From Chloroflexota bacterium (GTDB lineage: Bacteria; Chloroflexota; Anaerolineae; 4572-78; J111): a stretch of DNA of 12,003 nt. Every line of letters starts with the position of its first letter. Position 1 is the first letter of the stretch. The notes under the pieces were generated by a model that did no database searches, was not told where the DNA came from, and saw only the letters and a list, made by a program, of their open reading frames with translations. The stretch lies in the NCBI GenBank assembly GCA_003695455.1, contig RFJF01000742.1:1-12003 (forward strand), written 5' to 3'. Below are positions 6,444 through 12,003 of this stretch, piece after piece. Both the position numbers and the translations under genes were made by a program.

Positions 6444-8352
6444 CTGACCTGCCGTTTTCTTTTCCGTTGTTCTGACTGCGTCCGTTGCTATTTGGCTTTT
6501 GGTGGTCCACCCCCAGTTCAACCACCGCGTGCCCCGCCGATAACCGTTTGCCCAATTCCTGGGCGGCGGTCTGTACCAGCTTCTCCATACTGGTAGCGGC
6601 GCGCATTTTTTCTGTAATCTCGCGGATGGTTTGTTCGCGGCCGGCGCGGTTGCGGGTTTCTTCAAACAGGCGCAGGTTATCGGCGGTTTGGGCCAGCTGG
6701 TCAACCACGGCCTGCACAATAGCTACGTCGTCATCGGACCAGGTTTGTTTTTGGCTGTGAATTTGCATCACGCCAATCTTTTTATCGCGCAGATAAATGG
6801 GCGACAGCAACGCCTGCCCGGCCTCATCTTCTGCAGAAACCACGGTGGGTTCAAATTGAGTCAGCGCCTGCTTGCTGAATTTTTCAAATTGCTGCTGTTT
6901 TGCCGGGCTAATCAACGGCGCGTCGGGGCTGGTATACAGAGATTTTCCGCCCTGGTGGTCAATTGAGCTTCTGTCCCAGGCCTGGTCCATATAACGGGCC
7001 TGCGCGCGGTGGGCATCGGCCAGCGCAACCTCAACCCGTTCAAACAGGCGGGCATTTCTAACCGCAACGCCCACCTGGCTGGCCAGCGAGCGCAGCAGGT
7101 TGGCATCGCCCTCATCAAAGTTGGCTACTTCATCTTCCTGCACGTCAAGCACACCCACAACCTGCCCATCAACCACAATTGGGGCAGCTATTTCAGAGCG
7201 GGTGCCGGGCAGTAATGGATTGGGCAGCCAGTCGCCGGTTTCAAGCACGTCATCTACCCACACAACCTGCCCGGTGCGCGCCGCCCGCGCCACTAAACTG
7301 CTGGCGTTTACGGCAATACTGTGGCCTTTGGCGGTCATTTCTGCGCCGGCCTGCCCCGTACCGGCGGCCACCACTAATTTTTGGCGGGTGTCATCAATCA
7401 GGTAAATATGAACGTGGTAGTAGCCAAAGTTGTGCTGCGTTTGGTTTACCACCTCTACCAGCAAATCTTCAACGTGCAAAATGGCGTTCACCCGCTCGCT
7501 GAGCGTGGCTACAGTTTCCAGCCGGCGGGTTCGCTCAAACACACGCTGCTCAAGAGTCTGGTAGCTTTCTCGCAGCCAGTCGGTCATCAGGGCAAAGGCG
7601 CGAGACAGTTCTCCGATTTCATCCTGCTGGGTTAGCGGTGTAATAGAGCTGAAATCACGCGTGGTAACCCGTTGAGCCTGCTGAATGAGCGTGCGCACCG
7701 GGCGGGCAATACTCTGAATGGACAGCATGCTGGACACAACCCCAACAACCACCGCCAGCGCAATGGTAATGAACCAGTAGGTCCGCACCCGCTGCTGGGC
7801 CTGCACAGCCTGGGCCACTGCCTCTGCCATTTCAGACTGGGTGTTTTGCGCCAGTTGGTCCAACCCTTCGTCAAACCGGCGCTGGAACGAAACCAGTTCG
7901 GTGTGGCGCAACTGCTGGGCAGTGGCCCAGCGCCGGTTTTTAGCCAGGGCCACCAGTTTGGTCACCACCTGATTCAACTGGCTGCCCAGGAGTTGGAGAT
8001 TCTGTGAAATCTGCTGGTTTTGGGCCACGGCCTGCGGTGTTTGCCCAAACGGGTTATCGTTCAGCGTGGCAAGCTGGCGGTTAAATTCATCAAGTTCCCT
8101 GGTTAAAGCCTGCTCATTGAGAGAAACCTGCCGGGTAAGCAGCATATTATCCACGTTTGCCGCCACATTTGACCAAACAAATTGCAGGTCAGCAACCTGC
8201 TCAACCTGAACCACGCCATCTTGCGCAACATCAACTGCGCGTTGAATGGTGGTGGCGTACCACACCCCAATGCCGCTGGCAAGCAGCACCAGCAACACCA
8301 TAAGCGAGAAGCTCAGAATTAACCGTTGGGCAACTGAAATGTTTAACCGCAT
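6436..8352 (-). CDS. Four-helix-bundle HAMP-GAF membrane receptor
   Basis: I take the ATG at 8352 (638 residues). A TTG four codons upstream is in frame, but it sits inside TTGGAGG, whose GGAGG is an ideal ribosome site 5 bases from this ATG. A membrane helix (about 12-31) is followed by a long, almost wholly helical extracytoplasmic region (32-190) rich in Gln and Leu, like the four-helix-bundle sensor of chemoreceptors. A second helix (about 192-210), HAMP (211-265), a GAF domain (284-437), the QAW motif (457-459), a partial second GAF-like region (about 513-565) and the shared C-terminal signature (572-614) follow, with a polar Asn/Gly-rich tail. No kinase, methyl-accepting or nucleotide-cyclase domain is present. 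It follows the ribose-type binding lipoprotein gene by 44 bases. In E. coli the four-helix receptor Trg reads RbsB, so pairing with that neighbour is an attractive inference. Confidence 0.92.
   Translation of the reverse strand: MRLNISVAQRLILSFSLMVLLVLLASGIGVWYATTIQRAVDVAQDGVVQVEQVADLQFVWSNVAANVDNMLLTRQVSLNEQALTRELDEFNRQLATLNDNPFGQTPQAVAQNQQISQNLQLLGSQLNQVVTKLVALAKNRRWATAQQLRHTELVSFQRRFDEGLDQLAQNTQSEMAEAVAQAVQAQQRVRTYWFITIALAVVVGVVSSMLSIQSIARPVRTLIQQAQRVTTRDFSSITPLTQQDEIGELSRAFALMTDWLRESYQTLEQRVFERTRRLETVATLSERVNAILHVEDLLVEVVNQTQHNFGYYHVHIYLIDDTRQKLVVAAGTGQAGAEMTAKGHSIAVNASSLVARAARTGQVVWVDDVLETGDWLPNPLLPGTRSEIAAPIVVDGQVVGVLDVQEDEVANFDEGDANLLRSLASQVGVAVRNARLFERVEVALADAHRAQARYMDQAWDRSSIDHQGGKSLYTSPDAPLISPAKQQQFEKFSKQALTQFEPTVVSAEDEAGQALLSPIYLRDKKIGVMQIHSQKQTWSDDDVAIVQAVVDQLAQTADNLRLFEETRNRAGREQTIREITEKMRAATSMEKLVQTAAQELGKRLSAGHAVVELGVDHQKPNSNGRSQNNGKENGRSDE
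6511..6639 (-). repeat. Shared C-terminal signature, copy in four-helix receptor
   Basis: Codons 572-614 carry REQTIREITEKMRAATS, the helix KLVQTAAQELGKRLS and the strand HAVVELG. The EKMR(A/T)ATS form is shared with the soluble PAS-GAF protein, while the two receptors further downstream have DKLR. Confidence 0.85.
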
Positions 8353-8357
8353 AACAT

Positions 8358-8362
8358 CCTCC
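8358..8362 (-). promoter_or_regulatory. Ribosome binding site deciding the receptor start at 8352
   Basis: Reading the minus strand, GGAGG occupies 8362-8358 and is followed 5 bases later by ATG at 8352. An in-frame TTG at 8364 would place this site inside the coding sequence, so the ATG start is preferred over the longer version. An out-of-frame ATG at 8357 meets a stop within a few codons. Confidence 0.8.
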
Positions 8363-8396
8363 AACCGGGTGCGGTGTTGGCAAAAAAAAGCAGTAT

Positions 8397-9338
8397 TTAT
8401 TGGGTGAGCAGCGCCAAATCAACCGGGATATAATCCGGCAGGGATTCTCCGTGCAGATATTTGGCGGCCATTTCTACGCCCAAACGCCCCATTTCTGCGG
8501 GCTGTTGGGCAATGGTGGCTTCCAGGTCACCTTTTTCAAGCGCAGATACGGCCAGGTCAATGGCGTCAAATCCTACAAATTTGATGTCGTCCATTCGGCG
8601 TTCTTGTTTGGCCGCATCAATGGCGCCCAGCACCATATCATCATTGTGAGCAAAAACGCCGTCAATTTCGGGGTTTTCCTTTAGAATTTGGGCAAATACG
8701 GTTCTGCCGTCACTCCGATTGAAATTGGCCGACTGGCGGGCCACAATTTCGATGTTGGGGTATTTGAGCATGGCCTGATTGAATCCTGCGCCCCGGTCTG
8801 CCGCCGCCGATGTGCCGGCGCTGCCTTCCAGTTCAACCACCTTGCCGCGTTTGCCCAGAATTTCGGCCAGGTAATCGGCGGCCATTTCTCCACCGGCTAC
8901 ATTGTCTGACGCAATGTGGGTAACAATTTTGCCGCCATTGGCGCTGCGGTCCAGGGTAATCACCGGAATATTGGCCGAGTTGGCCGCTTTGATACTTTCA
9001 ACAATGGCTTCACCGTCAACCGGGTTCACCAGCAACGCATCTACCGATTGCTCAATCAATTGCTGAATTTGTTTGGCCTGGCGACCGGCATCATCTTTGG
9101 CATCCACTACCAGCAACCGGGTATGGGTACGGTTAGCAGCCTCTTCTGCGCCTTTTTGCATTGACACAAAAAACGGGTTATCCAGCGTAGACAGCGCCAG
9201 GGCCATGACAAAATCATCGGTCTGTTGCGTGGGTGCAATTTGCACCGTGGGTTGGGCCGCGCCGCACGCCGTTACGGCAACTGCAACCAAAAACACGGTG
9301 ATGATAAGTAACATGTTTAACTTGAAAGGTGTGTTCAT
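8397..9338 (-). CDS. rbsB: Ribose-type periplasmic sugar-binding lipoprotein
   Basis: The 313-residue product closely resembles E. coli RbsB (Peripla_BP_4 type I fold). The hydrophobic signal (9-23) ends at Cys25 (VTAC), so it should be a lipoprotein rather than a freely soluble protein. Aligned from memory, the residues that contact ribose in RbsB are all present: Ser50, Asn54, Phe56 and Phe57 in STLDNPFF; Asn105 in LLVNPVD; Asp130-Arg131 in TLDRS; Arg182 in DRGAGF; Phe206; Asn232 in HNDD; Asp258 in GFDAI; and Gln278 in TIAQQP. Ribose or a similar pyranose is therefore the likely ligand. Ribose operon partners (ATPase, permease, kinase, pyranase) are absent; the neighbours are sensor genes, so a role in sensing is inferred. 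GAGGA 6 bases upstream supports the ATG. Whether it also serves a transporter encoded elsewhere cannot be told. The symbol denotes family resemblance. Confidence 0.93.
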   Translation of the reverse strand: MNTPFKLNMLLIITVFLVAVAVTACGAAQPTVQIAPTQQTDDFVMALALSTLDNPFFVSMQKGAEEAANRTHTRLLVVDAKDDAGRQAKQIQQLIEQSVDALLVNPVDGEAIVESIKAANSANIPVITLDRSANGGKIVTHIASDNVAGGEMAADYLAEILGKRGKVVELEGSAGTSAAADRGAGFNQAMLKYPNIEIVARQSANFNRSDGRTVFAQILKENPEIDGVFAHNDDMVLGAIDAAKQERRMDDIKFVGFDAIDLAVSALEKGDLEATIAQQPAEMGRLGVEMAAKYLHGESLPDYIPVDLALLTQ

Positions 9339-9365
9339 TTTACGTCCTCAAAAGCGTAGATGGTT

Positions 9366-11801
9366 TCAGGAGTCGTTGTTGGTTTGAGTCTCTACGCCCA
9401 GTTCTACCAGGGCATATTCAGCCGAGAAACGCTGCCCCAGTTCCTGAGCGGTCAGTTGAACCAGTTGCTCAAGGCTGGTGGCAGTTCTCATTTTCTCTGT
9501 GATTTCGCGGATAGTTTGCTCTCGTTGGGCCTGCTGTTCGGTTTTGGCAAGCCGCTGAATAGATTGCACCACCACCGATGCCTGCCCAATCAGCGATACC
9601 AGCCGCCGAACATCGGCGGGGTTGGCCGTAATTTTTTCTTTGAAGGTCATATTTACGTAGCCTACCCAGTTACCGGCCACCACCAGCGGGGCAAACAAGG
9701 TACTTTTCACTTTAAACCGTTCCAGGTAGGTAATTCGGGTTTGCTCGTCCATCCGGGGGTCAGCGGAAATATCTTCAATAACAACCGGTTCATCCCGACG
9801 GAGCAACCGGTCTGCGGCCGGAAAATCTTTGAGCCGGTAGTAGGGGCTAAACGCGCCGGCAGGTTCGGCGCTCCAGCGGGCAAGCATGTTTACGCCTGCG
9901 GGTTGCCGTTCTTCCGTCCACGGATGGTCAAAGTAGCCCAGGCTAATGGTGTAGGCCTGTTGGCCCAGACGGCTGTATTTTTGCAGCACAGACAAAACCG
10001 AATCGTAGGAATCAGCTACGTTCAATTCTGCGCTGGCTTTGTACAGCGATTCTGTGTTGGCAAAAAGCTCTTCCCGTTCGGTCACATCGCGCACATACCC
10101 CAACAGCCCCCAAATTTCTCCATTTTCACGTTTGAGCGGCGCTTTGAGGGTGTTAAAGAAAACGTGCTTGCCATTGACCACCGCCGGTGCAGACTCAACC
10201 AGTTCCGGTTTACCGGACCGAATCACACTGTCGTCGTGCATCCAGAAACCAATTTTGCCGGTTTCCGGGTTGCCCCGAACATCTTCTTCTGAAAAACCCA
10301 ACTCCAGGTCATTTTTGCCAATAATTTCTTCGGCTGAAAGATTCATTGACTCTGCGTATGATTTGTTGACCAACTGGTAGCGGTGTTTCAGGTCTTTAAT
10401 AAAAATCCAGTCGGGGGTGGCGTCAATGACGGTTCGGAGTAATTCCTGTGAATGTTGCACATCGGCCAGGGCGGCCTGCATCTGGCTGTACAGGCGGGCG
10501 TTTCTGAGGGCGGCTGCAATTTGTGAAGCCAGCGCGGCGTAGATGCGTTCATCTTCGGGGCTGAAATAGTCGGTTACATCTGCCTGAACGTCCAGCACGC
10601 CCAACAGTCTGCGGCCGGTAGCAACGGGAACCGCCAACTCGGCGCGGGTGTTGGGCAGCAGCGGGTTGGGGAAAAAGCCGGTTGTGCTGAACACATCGTT
10701 GGCCACAACGGGTTTTTGCAATCTGGCGGCTCGCGCTACCAGCGAAAGTTCCTGCTGAAACGGAATGCTCCAGCCCTGCTGTAACATTTTACGGCCAATC
10801 TCACCGGCGCCGGCGGCCAGTTCAAGCAGGTTGGTATCTTCATTAAAAGTGTAAATATGGGCGTGGTACAAATTAAACCGTTCTTTGGTAAGGTCTGCCA
10901 CCGTTTGCAGCAACTTGTCAACATCAAGGATTGTAGAAATAGCCGTACTCACTTCGATGCCGGTTTCCAGTTCGTTAGCCAGTTTAGCCAGTTTTTCTTC
11001 GTTTTGCTTCTGTTGGGTAATGTCACGGCTCAAACCTACCAGTCCGGCAACGTTGCCTTCATCGTCATAAAATACTGCTTTTGTGGTTATCACCCACTGT
11101 AGGCTGTTGGTTTGGTGGTTAAAGATGGTTTCTTCTTTGCTCACCAGTGCCTGGCCGGATTTAAACAGTTGCTGCTCATCTTTAAAATATTGCTCGGCCA
11201 GTTCTGGCGGAGAAAAATCAAAATCGGTTTTGCCAATGACGTCGTCAATGGTTGGCGCGCCCAGGTGTCGTCGCTGCATATCATTAACCAGCAAAAAACG
11301 GCTGTGGATATCTTTGATATAAATATAGTCGGGCAAATTGTTAATGAGGATACGGAGCAGTGTTTGTTCCTGAACCGGGCCGTCGCCTCCGCTGAAGGTG
11401 CGCGCCGCCTGCGCCGCCAGCGCCTCGGCCTGCTGGTGTTTTGCAATTTCAGCGCGAACGTCAGACAAGGCTTGCCACAGAAACTTTCCGGCATCAAGGT
11501 TGGTAATAACCGGATTGATGGTTTGGCCCAAACATTCAATTTCAACAGCAGGGCCGGCCGGCGTTACATCAGAGGGCCACCGCAGGGCATTGGCTCTGAA
11601 CAGGTTGATTAACGGTGCAGAAGATTGCTGCCTGCAGGATTCTGATGTGGCTTTCAGCAGTTTGCGTCCGGAGGCAATGCGGTGGTGAGGGGCAATGTCG
11701 GCGTAGTCTGTGTTGCTTTGCGCCAATAATTGGGCGTAGGTTTCGGCCAGGTTCGCCAAATTCAGGGTCAGAAAATTAGCAAACTCTTTTAATGCCGGCA
11801 T
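9366..11801 (-). CDS. Cytoplasmic PAS-GAF-PAS-GAF multidomain sensor
   Basis: This 811-residue protein has no membrane helix or signal peptide, so it should be cytoplasmic. Residues 1-125 form a mostly helical region of uncertain family; it faintly recalls the N-terminal domain of RsbR-type stressosome proteins (the YAQLLAQS...RIASGRKLL stretch), a weak call. A PAS domain (147-265, ending GLSRDITQQ), a GAF domain (283-438) closely related to those of the neighbouring receptors, a second PAS (453-578, ending GYVRDVTERE) and a second, different and full-length GAF (about 585-748) follow. It ends with the same REQTIREIT signature (760-802) as the membrane receptors. No histidine kinase or other output domain is visible, although PAS-GAF chains of this kind often carry one. 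GAGGAG 6 bases upstream fixes the start. As first full gene of the block and the only soluble sensor, it could be a hub; that is inference. Confidence 0.93.
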   Translation of the reverse strand: MPALKEFANFLTLNLANLAETYAQLLAQSNTDYADIAPHHRIASGRKLLKATSESCRQQSSAPLINLFRANALRWPSDVTPAGPAVEIECLGQTINPVITNLDAGKFLWQALSDVRAEIAKHQQAEALAAQAARTFSGGDGPVQEQTLLRILINNLPDYIYIKDIHSRFLLVNDMQRRHLGAPTIDDVIGKTDFDFSPPELAEQYFKDEQQLFKSGQALVSKEETIFNHQTNSLQWVITTKAVFYDDEGNVAGLVGLSRDITQQKQNEEKLAKLANELETGIEVSTAISTILDVDKLLQTVADLTKERFNLYHAHIYTFNEDTNLLELAAGAGEIGRKMLQQGWSIPFQQELSLVARAARLQKPVVANDVFSTTGFFPNPLLPNTRAELAVPVATGRRLLGVLDVQADVTDYFSPEDERIYAALASQIAAALRNARLYSQMQAALADVQHSQELLRTVIDATPDWIFIKDLKHRYQLVNKSYAESMNLSAEEIIGKNDLELGFSEEDVRGNPETGKIGFWMHDDSVIRSGKPELVESAPAVVNGKHVFFNTLKAPLKRENGEIWGLLGYVRDVTEREELFANTESLYKASAELNVADSYDSVLSVLQKYSRLGQQAYTISLGYFDHPWTEERQPAGVNMLARWSAEPAGAFSPYYRLKDFPAADRLLRRDEPVVIEDISADPRMDEQTRITYLERFKVKSTLFAPLVVAGNWVGYVNMTFKEKITANPADVRRLVSLIGQASVVVQSIQRLAKTEQQAQREQTIREITEKMRTATSLEQLVQLTAQELGQRFSAEYALVELGVETQTNNDS
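9396..9524 (-). repeat. Shared C-terminal signature, copy in soluble PAS-GAF protein
   Basis: Codons 760-802 carry REQTIREITEKMRTATS, the helix QLVQLTAQELGQRFS and the strand YALVELG. It follows a full-length second GAF here, rather than the shortened GAF-like region found in the membrane receptors, so this block travels as a unit of its own. Confidence 0.85.
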
Positions 11802-11807
11802 AGAAAA

Positions 11808-11813
11808 CTCCTC
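11808..11813 (-). promoter_or_regulatory. Ribosome binding site of the PAS-GAF gene
   Basis: GAGGAG on the minus strand, 6 bases before the ATG at 11801. It is the strongest such site in the window. The 79-base gap around it (11802-11880) holds no clear promoter: a TATTAA sequence is present, but no good -35 element lies at the right distance. Confidence 0.75.
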
Positions 11814-11876
11814 AATTGGAAAGGAACTAACGGTGCGGCTTTGTACTGCTGTGCCGCCAAAATCTGATTAATAGCT

Positions 11877-11896
11877 AAAATCAGGAAAATTCCTGA
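11877..11896 (-). terminator. Perfect short palindrome followed by TTTT (weak terminator or operator)
   Basis: TCAGGAA-TT-TTCCTGA on the minus strand has 7-base arms and overlaps the TGA stop of the receiver-like protein. As RNA it could fold into a 6-base stem with a 4-base loop, followed at once by four U (11880-11877). The stem is half A/T and the U run is short, so as an intrinsic terminator it would be weak. It may instead attenuate readthrough into the sensory genes, or be a protein-binding site. Chance is possible. Confidence 0.35.
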
Positions 11897-12003
11897 AGAA
11901 TATGCGCAGCCAACGCTGAATTGAGCACCACCTCGCCGTTGGCAACCTGGCGAATGGCAGATACAAGTTCAGCAAAATCGGATGTGTCATGTACTGTTAC
12001 GTA
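11881..12003 (-). CDS. C-terminal tail of receiver-like (NarL-type) protein, partial
   Basis: Only the last 40 codons are in the window; the frame enters from the right edge and ends in TGA at 11881-11883. The tail, with YVTVHDTSD, then ELVSAIRQVANGEVVLN and LAAHILQEF, resembles the last strand and helix of a NarL/FixJ response-regulator receiver plus the start of its linker (family pattern GYVTKHD...ELLEAIRQVAAGE). Two things are odd. The position where such receivers carry the conserved lysine appears to be valine, and the protein stops where the LuxR-type DNA-binding domain would normally follow. It may be a stand-alone or degenerate receiver, or the receiver may be the last domain of a larger protein. 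The 79 bases before the next gene are too short to hide a helix-turn-helix domain in another frame. Assignment rests on a short stretch. Confidence 0.5.
   Translation of the reverse strand, partial: YVTVHDTSDFAELVSAIRQVANGEVVLNSALAAHILQEFS

Larger units (their letters stand above)
1..11801 (-). other. Probable single sensory operon
   Basis: Seven consecutive genes on the same strand are separated by 27, 44, -8, 27, 15 and 10 bases in transcription order. The receiver-like tail lies 79 bases upstream of the first. I see no convincing terminator between the seven and no opposing gene. Two junctions are tightly coupled: ATGAATAA at 6436-6443, and TTAGGAG at 1314-1320, where the stop codon is part of the next ribosome site. 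Co-transcription is inferred from spacing. The left end of the unit is outside the window. Confidence 0.75.

Noticed and set aside
6444..6719. N-terminal extension of the PF04392 lipoprotein to a start at 6719
   Set aside because: The extra 92 residues are a Pro/Arg/Trp-rich out-of-frame reading of the preceding receptor gene, and a proper lipoprotein signal begins at the ATG at 6443.
8353..8364. TTG start adding four residues to the four-helix receptor
   Set aside because: The TTG overlaps the GGAGG ribosome site that serves the ATG at 8352.
8382..8389. Run of eight T (minus strand) after the ribose-type binding protein as a terminator
   Set aside because: No stable stem precedes it in the 40 bases I examined, and the next gene begins 44 bases after the stop codon.
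9360..10292. Plus-strand open frame of 310 codons
   Set aside because: It lies wholly opposite the PAS-GAF gene, whose PAS and GAF motifs are clear, and shows no family features of its own.
11802..11880. Promoter in the 79-base gap before the PAS-GAF gene
   Set aside because: TATTAA could pass for a -10 element, but the sequence about 18 bases before it matches a -35 box poorly. A GCGGC/GCCGC pair with a 13-base loop is too weak to call a structure.
1..12003. CRISPR array, insertion sequence, tRNA or rRNA
   Set aside because: No regularly spaced short repeats, transposase-like frames, terminal inverted repeats or tRNA-like folds were seen; the repeats present are paralogous coding domains.

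Overview
The whole window is one block of signal-sensing genes, all on the minus strand, so transcription runs from right to left. Seven complete or nearly complete genes follow the tail of an eighth, with gaps of 10 to 79 bases and one 8-base overlap. This looks like a single operon of about 11.8 kb. The GAF sequence style, the reuse of one GAF module in many receptors, the lipoprotein substrate-binding proteins and a GC content slightly above half by eye suggest an environmental member of the Chloroflexota (Anaerolineae-like). That placement is an inference from protein style; there is no rRNA or other taxonomic marker here.

Layout in transcription order: (1) 12003-11881, C-terminal tail of a protein resembling the end of a NarL-type receiver domain, with no DNA-binding domain after it; (2) 11801-9366, soluble PAS-GAF-PAS-GAF protein; (3) 9338-8397, ribose-type periplasmic binding lipoprotein; (4) 8352-6436, membrane receptor with a four-helix-bundle sensor, HAMP and GAF; (5) 6443-5262, second binding lipoprotein of the PF04392 type; (6) 5234-3384, Cache-HAMP-GAF receptor; (7) 3368-1317, receptor with a DUF3365/Tll0287-like extracytoplasmic domain carrying a CxxCH haem motif, then HAMP and GAF; (8) 1306 to beyond the left edge, six-helix membrane protein with a GAF domain.

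The five GAF proteins share a nearly identical first GAF domain. The four membrane receptors also share a linker with a Q(A/S)W motif, and the four whose C-termini are visible end in the same signature beginning REQTIREIT, followed by a half-GAF-like piece. None shows a histidine kinase, methyl-accepting, GGDEF/EAL, cyclase or phosphatase output domain. No permease or ABC ATPase accompanies either binding protein. The most economical reading is a multi-input sensory array: exchangeable outside sensors (sugar-binding lipoprotein plus four-helix receptor, second lipoprotein plus Cache receptor, haem domain, six-helix membrane domain) joined to one common intracellular module. The output partner is probably encoded outside this window, or is a protein that reads the shared C-terminal module. 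This is the part of the window worth following up.
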